Below, one piece after another: positions 1 through 12,500 of a stretch of DNA of 64,000 nt. A model generated the notes under the pieces. It did not search any database, was not told where the DNA came from, and saw only the letters and a program-made list of their open reading frames with translations. The number at the start of each line of letters is the position of its first letter. The first letter of the stretch is position 1. Made by a program: the position numbers and the translations under genes. This stretch comes from Gnetum montanum (taxonomy: Eukaryota; Streptophyta; Gnetopsida; Gnetales; Gnetaceae): assembly GCA_015680685.1 (NCBI GenBank), contig MNCI01034224.1:213086-277085 (forward strand), in the 5' to 3' direction.

Positions 1-261
1 GAAATCCAAATGAACATCACTGTATTGTATTATCAAAGACGAGATGCTGCAGCTTCAGCTTCAGTGTACGTGCCTTTTGACGTGTAAGTTGTTGTTTCTG
101 TTTGATGGAACAGTGAAAAGCATCGGAAATCGTCGGTGAGTGTGTGTTAGAGTTTAGGTACGTAGGCGATGATCTGTTGTTTAAGCTTTCATATTGTAAA
201 CCCTGCCGATGAGACTTCCGCAACGAGGAAATGGCATTCTTCTTGAAGATCAGCTCGCATT

Positions 262-626
262 TTGCCCGATTTTGAGCGAACCAGCGGCATCCGATATAAT
301 CGGCAGCGTTCACGCCTTTGGCCTGGCACTCGTGGCGAAGAATCGGTAGATGTTGTTCTTCGTCTGTATGCTATTGCATTGCCTGGTATTTACGTTTCCT
401 TCTCTGTAGATGACAAAGATTCCGTGGAACATTCATGCTCAGGAATAATTGAAATTCCTTTTTCTGTTCGCAGATGTCTAATTGCATTCATTGGTTTTGT
501 CTCGGGGCGTTTTGTCCTGCTGAGACGCTTGATGATGCCGTTCTTGTGAAAAATACTAGGCTTTTTGATGCAGATTTTCGTCTGCTCGAATTGCTTCGTG
601 ATCGCTATGCATTCATTTGCTATTGA
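262..626 (+). CDS. Possible two-exon small protein (weak candidate)
   Basis: I do not recognise this. An open frame from ATG 262 reaches a GT donor at 346. A second open frame begins directly after a pyrimidine-rich CAG acceptor ending at 473 and runs from 474 to a TGA at 624-626. Both exons are in phase 0, so removing the 128-bp intron gives one frame of about 78 codons. The second exon has a balanced, protein-like composition with an acidic and leucine-rich end. No upstream promoter or downstream poly(A) signal was identified. It could be a chance combination, because a competing 46-codon frame starting near 209 overlaps exon 1. Confidence 0.15.
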
Positions 627-3600
627 ATCTGCCGTTTTATCGGTATCTCTCTGTCGAAGGGGGGTAGAGTGTATGTATATTGTTTGAACAAAAATTTAAC
701 GCAATCGCTTTGCTTGAATTGTTAGATTTGAAAATCTGATATGTGCCGAGCCTGCATTTGGATACACGGAGTAATCGTAGCATTGGTAGGTCTAATACAA
801 GGCAGCGGATATTTTCTCATGTTACTTGATATTGTTTTATTGAAGGCCACCGTCAGTCCGTCAGATATTTGAGAGAAAACATTGATGGCCTGAAGAAGTA
901 GTCATGAAGTAACCGAATTGCCATCAAATTATTTGGTCAAGTGTACACTTTTGAAAGATATATCTGCAAAACCTCTTTGACTGTCCTCAAACGTGCTAGT
1001 TAAATTTGGAAACTGCCCAGAACTTAAGGCATGGATGCTATAGAATTCCGGACAATACTTTTGTTAAAGTCCAAGTTACTTTGGTTTAAGGTGATCTCGT
1101 CGTACAAACCTGCATGCCAAGAGGTTTGGCCTTATTTTTGGTAGTCATCATTTTGTAAATTCCCATGTTTGGAATGTTTTCTTCAGCCAAAATTATTCAT
1201 TCCTACATTTCTTTAATTTGATTTTTTCAAGATTTCTCAGTTTTATTGTACGATCTCTTTGGATAGATGCCCTCGCAGAAAGGAATATGAAGAGTCCTGT
1301 TCATAACCATGGAAGTATGTCGGGATTTATGGCTTCTTAGAGTTAAATGCGTACAAAGCATCTTACATTTTGTATGTGGAATTGCATCTTGTAAGATGGT
1401 ACATCACCATCAAGCATACTAAGTATCTGCTTTTCTAATGAACACGCTTCTGCAATAGTTATAAATAAATTGTCATTGAGAAGAGTTCATGGAACATATG
1501 CCCTCAGCCATGCTCTGTGAAGGAAAAAGGTTTTTGACCGTTTGCTCCTGATGCCGCTTTTGGATTTTTCCGCTGATGCTTTATTGTTTGATGGCTAATT
1601 TCTGGTTTTGCTAGAAAAATTACTTGTTTCAATAATATGCTATGAGAAAGCTGCGTTGGGAATACTGCTGTGCTCTGCTAAAAGTGGAAGATCGCCATGC
1701 CCTTATAGCTTTTAACAGCTTCATATGGTTACTTTGGATATTTTTTGGGTTATGAATGTACAAGTTATTTCCTTATCCTTTGTCTTTCCCCTTACCTGAT
1801 AAACATGCTTTGGTTGTCTAATAATGATCTGATTTCTATACGATTTTCTGTCTTTCCTGCTTGCTTATTTTAATTGCAACTTGTAACAGCCATTCGTATG
1901 GTTGTTTGTATAACTAAACGTGCTTGCCAGTATTACAGGATATTGCTAATTTTCAACATCTTATCAACATGAAATAAATATTTTCCTGTGATGGTATCAA
2001 TGCCGTATAATGACATCAACATGCACATTTCTATAGCTTTATGATTGAATGATTTTTAAACAAGCATTTTCTGGTTAAAAAGTACTGCTTGATCCAATTG
2101 AAGTTTTGATCAATGTGCATGAACCGCAGTTTGATTCATGCGGAAGATTGATCTAGTAAAGTGTGATTTGTTACAAATTGAATACAATATTAAGTTGTTT
2201 GACTTATGCAAAACTATGCCACCTATAATACCAATATGCAATTAGTATTTTTAAAGATCTTTACTTCAGCTTCAATGTATGGTGTTCCTTATTTTGACTG
2301 CTAATATTTTGTTGTTTTTTTCAACAAATTTTGTTATTAGTAGTTATTTAATTAAATGTATTTTCAATGATAAAGATGCTGTTGAAAATTTTTTCCTTAA
2401 TATTCTTGTTGCCTTCGACATAGCTTCTTCCATCCATCTCATTTGTCACCAGTGATGATGAATCTACAGAAGACTTGAAACTAGTATGAATTCATGCCGT
2501 AAGAAACAAAGAATTTCTGGTTTCTTGTTGCTGTTTTTTAATAAAAATATTATAGAAATATTTCTGTATGGCAGTTTTGTGATGCAAGTGTTTGAGCTCT
2601 GTATATGTAGATGTTGTTGTCAGTGTTACTGTTACTACTGTTGGCATCGTCATCTGTTGGGCTTTATCCCATCTATTTTTCACCTTTATTTAATCTTTGG
2701 AAATGCATATTTAATCTTGTAATAGTCTATTCTAATTAAAAATTTACATTATTACTAGGGAGAAACATTACTACAGAGACATTTTATTTGTTTACTATAG
2801 TTATCGAAGATGGAAGCTGAAATTTACATAATCTCTTCATCCTACAGCCAATATTGTTTAATTAGTTGCTGTTAGCATTGTTGGTAGGATTGCATGCAGG
2901 TCAAGAAAATAAAAAATATGAATAATAAAGCCTGTTTAGTGTAGCTTAGAAACATAACTTATAAATTTTTTTTATTCCCTAGAATTGCATTACTGCCTTT
3001 CAATCCACAAAACTTACGCTCTCTCCTTTCTATTCCAGAGTCTCATTGGTTGCAAACATCCCTGAATTTTGAATTTATTGTCCAACACACTGGGTTAAGT
3101 TCAATCTCAACTAAGTGTGTCTTCTTGTGGAGAATTGTTAGTTGCTTTATACAAGTCACGGGTTCAATCCTACTAGATTATCCTGAGATACATGGAAATT
3201 CTATAGAAGATAGGTCTGAAAGTCAGTTTTGTTCAATCAATCATAAGGGTCATCATGAGTATAATTAAAAAGACAAAAACTGATTTAGGAAGCCTTTAAC
3301 ATAAAGAAGTTTGAATCAAACTTTTGATTTATAAATATGTGATGATAAATTTTCGGCGAACAAATTAAGAGACCAATTTTCATGCTTATTTTAACATTTT
3401 TGAATTATTCTTGTCAATATTTACATTTTGAAATGTGCTTATTGCTAACAATATATATTTGTTAATCTATAAATAGGTCTCGAATTTGAGAAGTAAATAG
3501 AAAGGTTCTTTTAGTGCATAAAATTTTCATTACAGATTTTTTGAAAAGCATTCCACGCAAGTAGTGGCCGCCACAAAGCAGAGCCGTTTAGTTGCATTAC

Positions 3601-4282
3601 TTTTTCTTCAACATGTGAGCAGACATTTAATCATATCTAAGTGGTAGAATGAGTATTCATTGGAAGTAGAGTGAAGCTAGGAATGGTATTTAGAGAGATA
3701 TAATGGGCTATGATGATTTAGCAACAAATCTTTTCAAGATCCCCTGCTAGAGCTTTTGACACAGTTCTCTTTTAAATTTTTGTATTCTGGCAGTTAATGA
3801 ATTTCAGTTTGTTAGCAAGACAGGAACTCATCCATTTGAAAATGGTCAGAATTTACATGGGTTGATTATACACATCGTAGTTGTTTAGAGTCTTCAAATA
3901 GTTGCAGTGTAGAAGCATATTTAAGAAGAATTCATTTACGACTGACAAATTTTGTCCGTACTTATATATATTAAATGGCATGTTGACCTTGAAATATATG
4001 TGATGATGAAGATGTTTTTGTCTGGGAAGAAAATACAACTTGACAATAAATTCTCTCGATGGTGTTATGTTAGTTCTTTTTAACAAGACTGAGCTTGATC
4101 TAGTGTTCATTTTTTGGTGTTCATCTCCAAAAAGGGGCTAAAAAAGAAAGAAAACAGAAACTAATTAATTGCCTTTTCTCTATGGTGGAGAAAGCACTGA
4201 TATTATTTCTGATATTGATTGATCTATCTAGGTTGCATATCAAACTTACTTTATGTGCTCTGTATCTGCATTTTTAACACAG
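627..4282. other. AT-rich low-copy DNA, no gene recognised
   Basis: This stretch is AT-rich with many short T and A runs. It looks like intron or intergenic DNA. I found no open frame with recognisable protein features and no long repeat. Confidence 0.5.
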
Positions 4283-4362
4283 GCTAGAAAGATTTCAGAG
4301 GAGAAGGATTTAATAATGTCGCCAACTGAAAAAGAAAGAAATATGAACATATACAACCCTTG
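4283..4362 (+). other. Exon-like segment with good splice signals
   Basis: An 80-bp segment is open in one frame between a pyrimidine-rich AACACAG acceptor (ending at 4282) and a TTG|GTGAGT donor (4363). The encoded peptide is rich in Lys and Glu. I could not join it in frame to a neighbouring exon. It may be part of a long-intron gene spanning the first kilobases, or chance. Confidence 0.2.
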
Positions 4363-4510
4363 GTGAGTTAAATTTCCTTGAATGAGTTCTGTTTATGGTT
4401 AGTATGCTAGTGCTGACGTTACTATTCACATACCGGATAAACATGTGGAAAAATCAAGAGGAGTTCAAATCCTTTTTAATTTGGTAGTAAACTGTCTACC
4501 GTGTTTTTTT

Positions 4511-4580
4511 TTAGATATTTGAGGAGACGCTTATACACATTCAAATTAGATATTTGAGGAGACGCTTATACACATTCAAA
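4511..4580. repeat. 35-bp perfect tandem duplication
   Basis: A 35-bp unit beginning TTAGATATTTGAGG is present twice in direct contact (4511-4545 and 4546-4580). Because 35 is not a multiple of three, the second copy is read in another frame. The first copy follows a run of T and an AG, which resembles a splice acceptor. Confidence 0.9.
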
Positions 4581-4604
4581 TTTGACCATCATTCATTTTT
4601 GCAA

Positions 4605-4676
4605 TTGAGTGCACAAACTATATCTGGCATCATCCTAGCCTTGAGTGCGCAAACTATATCTGGCATCATCCTAGCC
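4605..4676. repeat. 36-bp near-perfect tandem duplication
   Basis: A 36-bp unit beginning TTGAGTGCACAAAC occurs twice (4605-4640 and 4641-4676) with a single A/G difference. As 36 is a multiple of three, the duplication keeps the plus-strand frame and repeats a 12-residue hydrophobic peptide. It lies 24 bp beyond the neighbouring 35-bp duplication, so two independent slippage events sit within 170 bp. Confidence 0.9.
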
Positions 4677-7600
4677 TTGTCTCAACAAGATGGGGTCAGT
4701 TACATAAGTTCTCTTTCACCATTTGCCTCTATGAAAAGCTAGATCTTTGATTATTTGCATTCTTTTGAAATAATCTTCAATTGTTTTTGCCATGTCTTTT
4801 AAGTTTGTTTATTGAAACATAGTGGAATCTACACAATATTCATTATACTACCACATTATTCAACATTGTAAAGCTGTTATCATTTCCTGTGAAGGTTGCT
4901 TAACGCCCATATTTTTCCAAAATAATGATATGCTGATTTGAGTTTTCATGTTGCATTCTTCAAATTGGTAACCAAGTTTTCAGATTGAATTAGAATGGAA
5001 GAAGAATTTCTCAAAGCTTTTCAGTTGTAACCTTTATGTTGGGCTTAATTAGCATGGATCAAAAGATATACTTGTAACCTTTATGTTCCGTTTTAGGCTG
5101 TGCAAGACATTTTTCACGAGTTTAGATTTGTTTTCACCTCCATGTTTCATGGTCTTCTAACATAGCAATGTTGCTTGTATCTTCAATCCCTAACCAATTG
5201 CAGCTGGTATGGACCTGTTTTATGAGTTAATTACGGGCCAGGTTTCATTTTATTATTATCTGGAATTGTCTATTGTCAATTGCCGTAGCAACATGCCTTC
5301 CAAGAACACTTTGCTTTTGCACTGATGTTTCTAAATCAGAGTAATGTCTTTTAGACATTACCGAAGAAGCATTACTGGGCTGCTAAAAACTTTAGACAAA
5401 ATTAGTGTTTTGGAATTGAAACTAACATGTTTCCAATCAATGGATTTTGTCAAAACTGAAGTGCACATTTAAAATATTAAGTTGAATTGGCACAGAACAA
5501 GAAGCCTTTCTATTGTTTTCCAAGTGATCCAGTAATTATCTTAACAGCATGTTGGTTTAGATTAGCATGGAGCAAGAGATACATGCAACCATTACGTTGC
5601 ATTCTAGGCGATGCAACTCAACTTTGACAAGTTAGTCTTAAGTCCCTTGTTTCAGGGTCTTCTTACTTTCCAAGGGTGTGTGCGCTCTTTTAAATCGCTT
5701 TGCCTAGTTATCAATCGATCCCTTAACCACTTGCAAGCAGTATGAACCCATTTAATGAGTTAAGCTACTGGCCACGTTTCTTGTTATTGTATATTTCTAT
5801 TTTCAAAAGCCACAGCAAATTCTTTCAGAATAAACAGCTCACCGAAAACTATTTAAAAAGGTTTCAACATAGTTTACCAGTGTAGTTTGCTTTTGTATTG
5901 CTGTCTATTAATCTCAGTACCCACAGACTGCAAGTTTGATTGGTAGGGTACAGCCAATTGCAATAGCACTGCTACTGTGCCCCAAAATTGAGACTAATAT
6001 AATGTTTCAAAATTGAAACTAAGGTGTCTCAACAGAGTTGGTCAAAGCTGATGTGCTTGTGGCAGTGTTTGATTTCTGGGTTTTGATACTTTTTATCCCT
6101 TTCCCCTCTAAAGAGAGACTATTTAATGTGGTGAATTAAGGATGCTAACGTTACAGTATTCTCTGTTGCCCTGTACCGGTTGTCCTCTAACTATTAGTCA
6201 TAAGGCAGAAATGGATGAACTAATTTCTTATGTAAGAGATTACCGTTCGCATCGTACGAAAATTGTGGGCTGTCATTGGCTTATAAATGGATAAACATGT
6301 CTGGGTGTCAGTATTTTCGTAAGCATTCTCAATGATCATCCATGGTTTTCAGTTCACTGTTTGTTTTTTTCATTATTATTTAAGTCTCTTTCGTTTTGGT
6401 TCCATAGAGAACAAACTATTTGGTGAACATCTTTAAGGCTCTAAATTAATCGCGGGCACTTTTGGGGCACAACAGATGACCTAATTTTTAGATAGAATTT
6501 TTCTTGAAAACAATTTTAGGTAAGATATTGATACTGAATTTACTGATTGTCATTAGGGATTTTTTCCCTCATGTTTTTGAGAACTTCTAGAACACTTTGG
6601 AACAGCTGTTATGCCTTGGATCAAAGCTACAGGCCTTATGTAATTTTTGTTGCTTATTCATGCAACAGATATGATGGGTTGATGCTGTATTCGATGGTCA
6701 TAGAGTTGTATTCATTGTTTACCATCCATAGAGATCAATTTTACAGTTTAGTTTATTTTTACCGGGGATGAGACTAGAGTTGTTTCGCAACCATCATTTG
6801 GATAGGAATGTCCCGTGGTATACCCTTTTTTATTTCTAAAGGATTCCTTGGGTTGGGTTCCGTATCTTAAAGAAGCATCATCTATCAAAAAGTTATTCTG
6901 TTAATGTCTTTTCATTGTTCTGCTGCTGTATCAAAAGCCGTATGATTACTCTGAAAGATTCGTTTACTTGTATCATAAAATAAAGTTATGTTCAGGTTTT
7001 TAAATCATCGCAATGATTCAAGATGATCGCGAGACCTGAGTCTAGCAAGTGGAGTTGCCAGCAATAAGACAAACCTTTATCTGCATTTCAGCAGCCATGA
7101 TACTGTGCAGCGCTACAAAACACCTGCTACATACCACTTAAAATAGCCAGTTCAAGGTGAAACCCTGAGGTGAAACTCAGTCCAAACAAATAGAAAATCC
7201 AAGACAGACAGGAATTTGCACAGCACATTTCTGCCATTGTGCATTACAAATAAACCTTTCCACCATCTCCTTTTGACTTAAGAAAGTAACACAAATAGGA
7301 ATCCAACGAAAAAGATGAACATTTACTGATACGTAAGAATACAATTCAATTTTCTTAACGATAAATAGAATCTTGGATTGCCTGGAACCGATGCTTTCTT
7401 TACGCTGGCCAACGAAACAGTGGTCCTAGCCATGTCAGAAAGAAGAGATTCTCTCATCTCTTTAAAATATCAATGGATCGTAATACAAAATTTGGCATTT
7501 TGTTGTTGGCAAGAATGAAAATCTCTGTATAAATGAGTCTCATTTTGGAATGCCATCGATCACTTTAGTGGGCTTCCATGAAAACATTCAAGCAATCTAT

Positions 7601-8440
7601 TATGGATGTGCAAATATGGTGGTGTGAAATTCCGTAGAAGATATGCACCGACGTAGGAAAATATTATCGTGCCAAACTGACTTTTATTTCTTCCTCCTAC
7701 TATGGCTTATGCATAGCCTCTTTCAGGGCAGAGTGTCAATGAAACTTAAGAGAGCAAAAAGATACAAATGAAATGCTGTAATCTCGATGGTACTGTTGGT
7801 TTTGGCTTCGGATTGCAGATAAATAGACTACTTACCTAAGACGTTCAAGAAAATTAAAGAGGCATTGAAGAGACCTATGGCAGATAGAAAAAACAACTTG
7901 GATCAAATAAATTAAATGAAGTCGTTAGCGTATGCTGAATGATTTAGATGCCGCAGGAATATTTTTACATACAAAATCATGCCACCATATCCTGACCAAA
8001 GATTGCACCTAGAATTTGCTTTTCTGTGAAGTATTTCTCATTTGTAACATTTGTTTAAATTAGGAGTTCTTCAACCTTTCCTCCGGGCACCGAGCAAATA
8101 AAAAAAGGCCACACTTCTGGCAGAAATTACCTGCTTGAGGTAGCCCTGGAAAAAAGTCATATGATACAGATGACGCGGGACTTTACAGCTTTATACAATG
8201 ACCACGAACTGTGGTAATGCAGAAGCAAAATGCAGTCGTAGCTGGCAAAAGGATTTCTTAACAGTCGGTTAAATTTTTGAATGCTGTTGCATCAAAATTA
8301 ACCAAATACGCCCATTCCTGGGAAGACGTCAGGGCGCCTTGGCTTAAAGCAAAGAGAAAGGAGGTGGCATCCATCCATTTTGGTGGTTTGTTAACGGCTT
8401 GGCTTCTTCCGCAACTTTTCGTGGAGATACTCTAATGTCG
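4677..8440. other. AT-rich DNA, no gene recognised
   Basis: No conserved coding segment was recognised. The right-hand part, roughly 7.6-8.44 kb, is where the minus-strand KRP transcript should have its 3' untranslated region. A minus-strand AATAAA (plus-strand TTTATT) occurs near 7683, but I cannot tell whether it is used. Confidence 0.4.
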
Positions 8441-10163
8441 TCATGGCCTCAGTCTAATCCACTCGTAGCGCCCAGGTAGAGGTGAGTCACTCACTGGGTC
8501 ATAGTTGTACCTACGCAAATGATTTTAGGAAAAAGTTTTTCGTCAGGCAAAGTCTGGAAGAGGAAAAAAGAAAGAAGCTTTAGCACTGGACATGCAAACT
8601 CAAATTTACCTTTCAGTGAATTTCCTCTGCTCTTCCTGTTCTGCACCTGCAAAAAATTCATCGATTTCATTCAACGTGGGGACGTGAAAATGTCTGCTGC
8701 TGCCTCTGGTCCTATATCTGTTGCTTGCAATTTGTTCTTGCTGCTGTTGCTGCAATCGCCTTCTTGTTGTGGGTGGAGGTGGCCTGTTTGAGGATCCTGG
8801 TGCTTCCATCGTCTCTATGCCTCGGATGTCACTTGAAGGTGTTGTTTCTCTCGTTTTCCTGAAAATCGTTGCATGGAATGAAAATGAAACAAGTTTGCAG
8901 AAGAACCTGATGGCTGCTACATTCGCAGGGTGGGCATTATTTGTGACTAAAGACCCTCCAATGAAGGTAAAGCCAAGGAAAAAATAACGCCTAGGGCAAT
9001 TTTGCAGCGTCGGATAAAAGGGGCCAAGGATGGGCCAGAGGGGAATTAAAGAATGCCATCATCAAATCAAAAGAGAACGAAAAGTTTTCAAGAACACATT
9101 TCCAACTCATAATGTGCATATAACTGCCTCATTTTGTGCAGATATCTCCCTCATTATGAAAATCATAAGCAAACATGCTGCCATCATGGAAAATCCGAAT
9201 ACCCGAACGAGAAATTTAACTAGGAAGTTATCAGACGAAAAATCGACGAGAAATTTTACCTCTCTTTGGAGTCCTGATCCATAATGTTCTCTCCGAACGA
9301 AGCCTCTGCCTGTTACATTACAAACACGGGATTGTGGGTGACAACGGAAACGAATCTTAGGAGGAACCACGCGGAAGGAGAAACAACATATTGCAAGACC
9401 TTTGCAAAAAACAAATGCCATGGGGAACTGGAAAAGAAAAAGCCAAGTAAAAAATTTCTGAGGCCGAGATTCAGAAAAAAAAAGCCGAGATAAAACAATA
9501 ATCAACGCCGAAAAATTTAAATCCGCATCACAAATCAGATGAACAGGTTGTTTGTCAAAAAAAAAAAAAAAACAAACCCAGAAACGAAAGCAACAACAGT
9601 GTCACCTCAATCCCATCGTCGTCAGCCTCCGGGGCAGCGGACTTCTGCTGCTCGTTCCTGCGTGCTCTGGTGGGTTTTATCAGAGACTGCGATTGAGAAA
9701 AAGTGGTAGAATTGTTTCTGGAATGTGCAACGGACGACTGCTGTTTTTGCTGCCGTAAGCTTCCGTTGCTGCCAAGCAAAGTCGTGGCATCCTCGGAAGC
9801 AACCACATCAACAGGAGGCTCAGCAACTTCTGCAACGGCCTCCTCCAGGCTCTTGGATTCATCACCATGGCTGTGGTAGCATGAACGCCTGGGAGGAATT
9901 TTCTCCAATCTTCTGCTACGCAGCTCCATGTAACAGGAACCCAGCTGCTGTTGCTGCATGGACGACGAGGACTCCAAACAACAGCGTGAGTGCTGCTGCT
10001 GCCTGCAAGACCCGGAACGACTAACCAGACGTTTGTGCTCCGACTTTTGCGAAGAAGCCAGAGCCCTGGCTCTGGTTCTAACTCCCAGGGACCCGCTCTG
10101 AGTTGAAACCTCCATTACAGCCACCTCCCCAACTCCCTTGCCTTTCCTCATGTACTTACCCAT
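8441..10163 (-). CDS. KRP: KRP/ICK-type cyclin-dependent kinase inhibitor, 4 exons
   Basis: Kip-related proteins bind cyclin D/CDKA complexes in the nucleus and restrain entry into S phase and endoreduplication. Exons on the minus strand are 10163-9606, 9309-9260, 8858-8610 and 8510-8441. All three introns (296, 401 and 99 bp) have GT-AG ends and matching phases, and together they give 308 codons. The first ATG (10163) starts MGKYMRKGKG, the conserved N-terminal KRP box; upstream the frame has only a GTG. Then come GVRTRARALA (residues 27-36), YMELRSRRLEK (about 78-88), ASFGEN in exon 2, and the CDK/cyclin-binding C-terminus with EIDEFF, EEQRKFTER and GRYEW in exons 3-4. Gln/Ser-rich stretches lie around residues 55-75 and 220-228. 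The protein is somewhat longer than most Arabidopsis members (about 190-290 aa). I see no break in the frame, so the gene looks functional. The paralogue number cannot be assigned. Confidence 0.95.
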
Positions 10164-10641
10164 TCTCGGCGCCACAGCTGCAAGCTGAAAAACTCTCTCA
10201 AAAACAAGAAGTTAAAAAGAAACCTGCAACGACCACAGAACCCACTTGGCCTCAATGCATTCTCTGCGAGATTTGATTCAGAAGCTGAAAATTTTGCCTC
10301 CTCCTGATTCTCCCCCGGCTCCTCTTTTGCATTGCTCGGCCCTAGAAAGACGCAGCAGCCACAACAGCAACCTACTGAAAATTTTTTTTCCCAATAGAAA
10401 TCCCGAAGAAAATTTTTTGCAACACAGGTTTTCAACTCAGTTACCTGAATTTCGTTCGCTGCTTGCTCCAGCCCGGCAAGGTAAAAATTTTTTTTGGCCC
10501 CTGTTGGAATCGAAATCGAATTCAAAACGGATATTTCGCAGGTTGAGAATTAGCCTCCCGAAGAAGAGCGATTTTGCGCCTGTACCGTAAATGGGGAGGA
10601 CCCGTCGTGGGCCACTGCAGCAGATGCTCGAGACAAAAACT

Positions 10642-10685
10642 GAGAGAGAGAGCCAGGCCTGGGAACAACTCTCTCTCTCTCTCTC
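10642..10685. promoter_or_regulatory. GA/CT inverted repeat with central palindrome in the KRP 5' region
   Basis: About 480 bp upstream of the KRP start, a GA run (10642-10652) is followed by the palindrome CCAGGCCTGG (10653-10662) and a (CT)8 run (10669-10684). The GA and CT tracts are complementary and could pair as a hairpin in the transcript if it is part of the 5' leader. GA-rich tracts are also known plant promoter elements bound by GAGA-binding factors. I saw no TATA box at a sensible distance, so the position relative to the transcription start is unknown. Confidence 0.5.
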
Positions 10686-10699
10686 CACAAACAGCAACA

Positions 10700-12500
10700 A
10701 GAATAACAGACGCAGAGCTAGAGCTACACAGGCAGACGCAGAACTTCAGACGCCTTCGAGAACGGGACAATGGAAGGGGAACGAACGGAGGGTAGAAACG
10801 GGGACCAAATCAGAGAAGAGAAGGAGAGGTTTGTTTGTGGGTTTTGCAGGAAAAAGAAAGAAAAAGGGGCCTGGACGGATTAAAAAGTCTCTTACGCGGG
10901 GTAGAGGCTGATGGTGTTTGGGGCAGACTGTGGGGGTTTTTCATTATTAGTTCCTGAAAGTTTTGTTTTTGTTGTTTTCTTCTCCCTACCCCTTCCTTGC
11001 CGGTGGGTTTGGTTCGTTTTGTGTCCGGGGGCCGGGGGCCTTGCATGGATTCTGGATTTCTCCTTGGGTTTTTTCCAACCCGCAGTCGTGTGCGTGACTA
11101 ATTAACATTGCCGTGGTTGTCTTGCGCAGGTTTTGATTATGCGTGCCATCTCTTATGGGAATGCGTGCTTAATCAATGGGTGTAACCCCCTCCTTTCACC
11201 ATCACCCTCGATACTCTCCATGCACTGTACCCAGTTTTTGTCTCGTCTTCGCCGTCCCACATTCGTTTTCCTCCCAAAGCCGGCGAAACCGCCCCAAGAA
11301 ACCGCTTGTTTTGTTTATTTGCTCTGTTTTTGAACCTGCTAATTTGGCTTCGGCGGAGGAGCATATTGGGTGCGTGTAGTGCGGTGTTTTTTGCCCTAAG
11401 CCCGAATTTTGACGGTTGAATAGCGTTAGAGGATGATTGGAAGGCATTTTAGATTTCCAATTTCCGGTTAAAATCATCGTCATGGTACCCCTTGCTGTGA
11501 TAAATCGGGTGCTGGAGCACTAATGTCGGGTATTAGACAAGGTACCTTTGTTGTTACTGTTTTAAGACTCTTGGGTCTCTTGCTATCGTTCATTCTTGAT
11601 TTTGAAATAAAACGTTTCAAAGGAATTTACGTACAGGGCAACTTTACCCTATTGCCGTCCCTGGTAACATAACGGGTGCTTATGATTACAGATTTGATTA
11701 ATGCAATTGGGGCGGGGCGCAAAGGTGGGCAGAGATTTGAAATAGCGTATGTGGCAAGTTGGGCCGGTCGGGCGGACGGACGGACGGACAGATTGCCTGT
11801 GCGTGCTTCATGATGACGACCTCGACGCATCCTGACCGTTGAAAAGGAATCTTCCCGGATCTGACGTCAGCGATCCCCGTCGCGTCCTGGTTTGTGTTTC
11901 TCTGCTGCAAGTGCAAATACCTCCTGCAAATGTGTATTTTTTTTTGCCCTTTTCCCTTCCTTCCTATCCGTTTCTCCTCCGCCACCTTCTCTGCTCTGAC
12001 AGTCACACGCACCCGCCTGGGGCTTTTTCCTTTGAATTTCGAAAAATGTTCGGCCCAACTCACGATAATTGCTAATTTGGAACTGCCCGGTCGGCCCAGA
12101 AACCACCCTCCGGAGCTCTGTTTTTTTGTGGGTTGCGGCTTCTTGCTGGGTAACCAACAGGAAATCGGACAAACAGAGCAATAAATAAAATCCCCTGGCC
12201 TGAGCCCCAGCCAAGTTTTATGATCGATGCGACTCATGAGGCTCCTTTTTGTTTTTCTGCGAGACCCACCCCCCTACCCCTACCGCACCCTCACCGGAAG
12301 CTTAAATGTTTCGGCGCACAAAACAACAAATGTTTAAGACTCCCCTGCATACGTTTGCAACAGAAGTGGGAATGTTCGATATTGATCACTGGCATATTCC
12401 ACAGTGGAGGGGACTGGACTGGTTATAGAGGTCGTGATCTAAGACAGATGGAGAGCAGAAAATACGAAATCGATTAGACAATGGTCGCAACAGCCCCATT
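10700..12500. promoter_or_regulatory. GC- and CpG-richer 5' flank of KRP
   Basis: Base composition shifts here towards GC and CpG compared with both sides, which explains the many overlapping frames without conserved features. It holds a perfect TGACGTCA palindrome (11862-11869, a bZIP/TGA-type core) and a short CGGA tandem run at about 11772-11789. A promoter or CpG-island-like role for the minus-strand KRP gene is inferred from position only. Confidence 0.35.

Noticed and set aside
8519-9493. Plus-strand frames over the KRP gene (8519-8791, 8721-8987, 9284-9493)
   Set aside because: They overlap KRP exons or introns. The minus-strand reading is conserved and spliced.
10164-10175. Upstream KRP start giving four extra residues
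   Set aside because: The codon at 10175 is GTG. The first ATG is 10163, which opens the conserved MGKYMRK box.
11627-12237. 179-codon minus-strand frame and companions at 11.7-12.2 kb
   Set aside because: High GC gives few stops in all frames, and no motif or splice context supports coding.
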